From JBDRRP01 sp964446485 (lineage in GTDB: Bacteria; Desulfobacterota; Desulfobacteria; Desulfobacterales; JBDRRP01): a stretch of DNA of 7,905 nt. The notes beneath the pieces are model-generated. The model was not told where the DNA came from and did no database searches. It saw nothing but the letters and a program-made list of their open reading frames with translations. Shown here piece after piece: positions 6,649 through 7,905 of this stretch. Position 1 is the first letter of the stretch. Each line of letters starts with the position of its first letter. The stretch is taken from the NCBI GenBank assembly GCA_964446485.1, contig CAYUOU010000116.1:1-7905 (forward strand). Reading direction: 5' to 3'. The position numbers were made by a program, and so were the translations under genes.

Positions 6649-7719
6649 TTAACCGGAGGCGTGCACCCGCACGCCATGGGAATCCATCGCCGTATCGAGT
6701 AAACAGGCGGCAGGAATTTTTGCCAATATCGCTTGCCATGATGCGCGCAACTGCTGGATATCGGAAGCCTTGCCCAGCGCCCACAGGCAACCGCCCCCGC
6801 CGGCACCCGTGAATCGCCCGCCGCAGTAGCACTCCCTTGCGGCCCCCACCAGGCGATACCCCACCGGCGTCAGCACCTGGGGTGTCAGCGCAATGCGAAT
6901 ATCGGTTTCGCGGTTCATGGCTGCGGCGGCATCCCCGAAATTGCGATGCCGTATAGCTTCCACGAAATGGTTGGTGCAGTCAATGATTTCTATCCATTGG
7001 CGGCGGCTGTCGCCCTGCAAAAACTGATTTATCCAGATGGCATTGATGTCCTTGGAGTCATGGGGCACGCCGCAATAGGCAACCAACAGGTGGCGGCTGG
7101 CCTGCGCCGGTGTGCCCAGTGCCTCGGTCAAAGTCGTGCGTCCAATGTCCAGCCCTCCGCCCGTGGCCCATTTCCAGGCATTGATGCCCCCAAAGGCTGC
7201 CGCCAGTTGATCCTGCATGCCACAGGGCACCCCGGCCACCGCAGACTCGATGGCGTGGGCAAGGCGGGCCACGTGTGCCGGCGGCAGCGGATCACGCCCT
7301 GACAAGCGTGCTTCCACATCGTCCAGCGCGGCGATGAGCGCGACGGCGGCCACCGATGAACCGCCCAGACCGCTTCTGGGCGGCGACTGGGATAAAATGG
7401 CGATGTCCAACCCTGCGATGCCAAAATGCGCGGCCACAGCAAATAGCAGGCCCATGGGGTGTTTCAACGGCAAGGCGTCCGCCGGAAACGCAGCATCTTC
7501 GAACCCTTTGGATGAAAGACGCACCCACCCCTCACGATATCGACTGACACGAACCTCGGTCCGAAGGTCCAGTGCGATATTCGCCGTGCACGGCGCATGG
7601 CGCCGCAACGGCAGGTGCACCGTGCTGATGTCCAACGTTCCGCCAAGATCCACACGGCAGGGCGCCGATGCCGTCACGAGAAGCGCTCCAAAGGGGGTGT
7701 CCGCAAATGGTTCAGTCAT
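6649..7719 (-). CDS. GHMP-family sugar kinase
   Basis: Kinase of the galactokinase/homoserine/mevalonate/phosphomevalonate superfamily, 356 residues from the ATG at 7719. Motif 1 is SAPCRVDLGG (18-27). The ATP-binding motif 2 is PPRSGLGGSS (113-122). GMQDQLAAAFGGIN (167-180) contains the likely catalytic Asp D170, and motif 3 is RFTGAGGGGC (302-311). The QDQ-x-AAAFGG stretch resembles the heptose-7-phosphate kinase (HddA) and fucokinase-like branch more than true galactokinase, but no HddA partner genes are visible here, so the substrate is unknown. The start is uncertain. The ATG has only a distant AAAGG, whereas an in-frame GTG at 7677 has GGAG (7686-7689) 8 nt upstream and would place motif 1 right at the N-terminus, as is usual in this family. 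It is the first gene of the run, 35 bp before glyQ. Confidence 0.88.
   Translation of the reverse strand: MTEPFADTPFGALLVTASAPCRVDLGGTLDISTVHLPLRRHAPCTANIALDLRTEVRVSRYREGWVRLSSKGFEDAAFPADALPLKHPMGLLFAVAAHFGIAGLDIAILSQSPPRSGLGGSSVAAVALIAALDDVEARLSGRDPLPPAHVARLAHAIESAVAGVPCGMQDQLAAAFGGINAWKWATGGGLDIGRTTLTEALGTPAQASRHLLVAYCGVPHDSKDINAIWINQFLQGDSRRQWIEIIDCTNHFVEAIRHRNFGDAAAAMNRETDIRIALTPQVLTPVGYRLVGAARECYCGGRFTGAGGGGCLWALGKASDIQQLRASWQAILAKIPAACLLDTAMDSHGVRVHASG
7686..7689 (-). promoter_or_regulatory. Candidate ribosome binding site for an internal GTG start of the kinase
   Basis: GGAG on the minus strand with 8 nt to the in-frame GTG at 7675-7677. It is a better-spaced site than anything before the ATG at 7719. 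If used, the kinase would be 342 residues and begin just ahead of the first ATP-fold motif. Confidence 0.4.
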
Positions 7720-7723
7720 AGAG

Positions 7724-7753
7724 ATTGCAAAGCCTTTGCATCCTTTGGGTCAA
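7724..7753 (-). promoter_or_regulatory. Weak sigma-70-like promoter candidate before the kinase
   Basis: TTGACC (7748-7753, minus strand, 5 of 6 to consensus) and TGCAAT (7724-7729, 4 of 6 but lacking the conserved second A) are separated by 18 nt. The expected transcription start would fall near 7717, at the annotated ATG itself. That fits better with translation from the GTG at 7677. It is a suggestion only, because the -10 box is poor and the organism's promoter consensus is not known. Confidence 0.25.
7726..7740. promoter_or_regulatory. Perfect 15-bp palindrome, possible operator
   Basis: TGCAAAG, one central base, then CTTTGCA: 7-bp arms without mismatch. It lies in the promoter spacer and overlaps the candidate -10 box, 7 bp upstream of the ATG at 7719. 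Its position and symmetry are those of a dimeric repressor site, but no regulator is encoded in the window. Confidence 0.35.
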
Positions 7754-7765
7754 TATGGGTCTACT

Positions 7766-7802
7766 CTGGATCCCGGATCTCGCGCCGCTCGTCCGGGATG
7801 AC
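7766..7802. repeat. Palindromic intergenic element, right copy
   Basis: Inverted copy of the element at 1-37 (33 of 37 identical when reverse-complemented). Its arms are ATCCCGGA (7770-7777) and TCCGGGAT (7792-7799), also a perfect 8-bp stem. Where the left copy has a G-C pair closing the stem next to the loop, this copy has A-T, so pairing is kept. It lies upstream of the first gene of the cluster. Confidence 0.75.
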
Positions 7803-7814
7803 GGTTGCGGGATG

Positions 7815-7827
7815 GCGGCTTCGCCGC
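7815..7827. other. Small GC hairpin
   Basis: GCGGC at 7815-7819 and GCCGC at 7823-7827 form a perfect 5-bp stem with a 3-nt loop. It sits between the 37-bp palindromic element and the 7-bp tandem repeat, as part of the repeat mosaic upstream of the kinase. No T-run follows on either strand, so a terminator is not supported. Confidence 0.35.
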
Positions 7828-7832
7828 GTTTC

Positions 7833-7860
7833 AGGTTCAAGGTTCAAGGTTCAAGGTTGA
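7833..7860. repeat. 7-bp tandem repeat, four units
   Basis: Three exact AGGTTCA units followed by AGGTTGA, which is 28 bp of direct tandem repeat with one mismatch in the last unit. It is non-coding and lies next to other small repeats. Its copy number may vary between strains by slippage. Confidence 0.85.
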
Positions 7861-7905
7861 TGAAACGGTAAAAAGTAGCAAAAAGGACGATTTCGTAAAA
7901 TGTTC
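7861..7905. other. AT-rich right edge
   Basis: A 45-bp AT-rich stretch that contrasts with the GC-rich genes. It contains two similar 9-mers (GTAAAAAGT at 7868-7876 and GTAAAATGT at 7895-7903, 8 of 9 identical). An ATG at 7900-7902 on the plus strand has AGGA 12 nt upstream, too far for a confident start, and the window ends too soon to judge. It may be part of a larger intergenic repeat or a divergent promoter region. Confidence 0.35.

Noticed and set aside
6614..6832. N-terminal extension of GlyQ by 73 codons
   Set aside because: It overlaps the 3' end of the kinase gene. The GlyQ family begins at MYFQD, and a good ribosome binding site precedes the ATG at 6613.
7833..7860. CRISPR-like array
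   Set aside because: The units are only 7 bp and directly adjacent with no spacers, so this is a simple tandem repeat.

Overview
The window carries seven protein genes, all on the minus strand and closely packed, so transcription runs from the right edge to the left. Reading in that direction they are: a GHMP-family sugar kinase, glyQ, glyS, a small acidic-tailed protein of 84 residues, a nucleoside phosphorylase, a divergent NAD+-dependent DNA ligase, and an acylphosphatase. The GC-rich composition, the two-subunit (alpha plus beta) glycyl-tRNA synthetase, good Shine-Dalgarno sites and intergenic spacers full of small palindromes and short tandem repeats suggest a Gram-negative bacterium. 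The gene style looks most like the Desulfobacterota (former Deltaproteobacteria, Desulfobacterales type). That placement is an inference from general resemblance, not from a marker gene.

Region by region: 7720-7905 is a repeat-rich leader. It holds an AT-rich edge, a 7-bp tandem repeat, a small GC hairpin, a 37-bp palindromic element, and a weak promoter candidate overlapped by a perfect 15-bp palindrome just before the kinase. 3277-7719 holds the kinase, glyQ, glyS and the small gene, with gaps of 35, 79 and 36 bp. The glyQ-glyS gap contains a perfect 6-bp stem-loop. 3140-3276 is a 137-bp spacer that separates this set from the second one. 154-3139 holds phosphorylase, ligase and acylphosphatase, linked by two ATGA stop/start overlaps and so very probably translationally coupled. 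1-153 is a non-coding tail that ends in a second copy of the 37-bp palindromic element, inverted relative to the right-hand copy.

Functionally, GlyQ and GlyS form one enzyme that charges tRNA-Gly. The phosphorylase, ligase and acylphosphatase are all small phosphate or nucleotide enzymes, and their coupling is the most intriguing context here. The ligase has the full LigA domain order and the KxDG lysine. It has nevertheless replaced several residues known to be essential in E. coli LigA, so it may be a specialised second ligase or a nucleotidyltransferase with altered chemistry. The small 84-residue protein upstream looks, by eye, like a PC4/YdbC-type single-strand nucleic-acid-binding fold. 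I see no CRISPR array, tRNA, rRNA, insertion sequence or phage gene.
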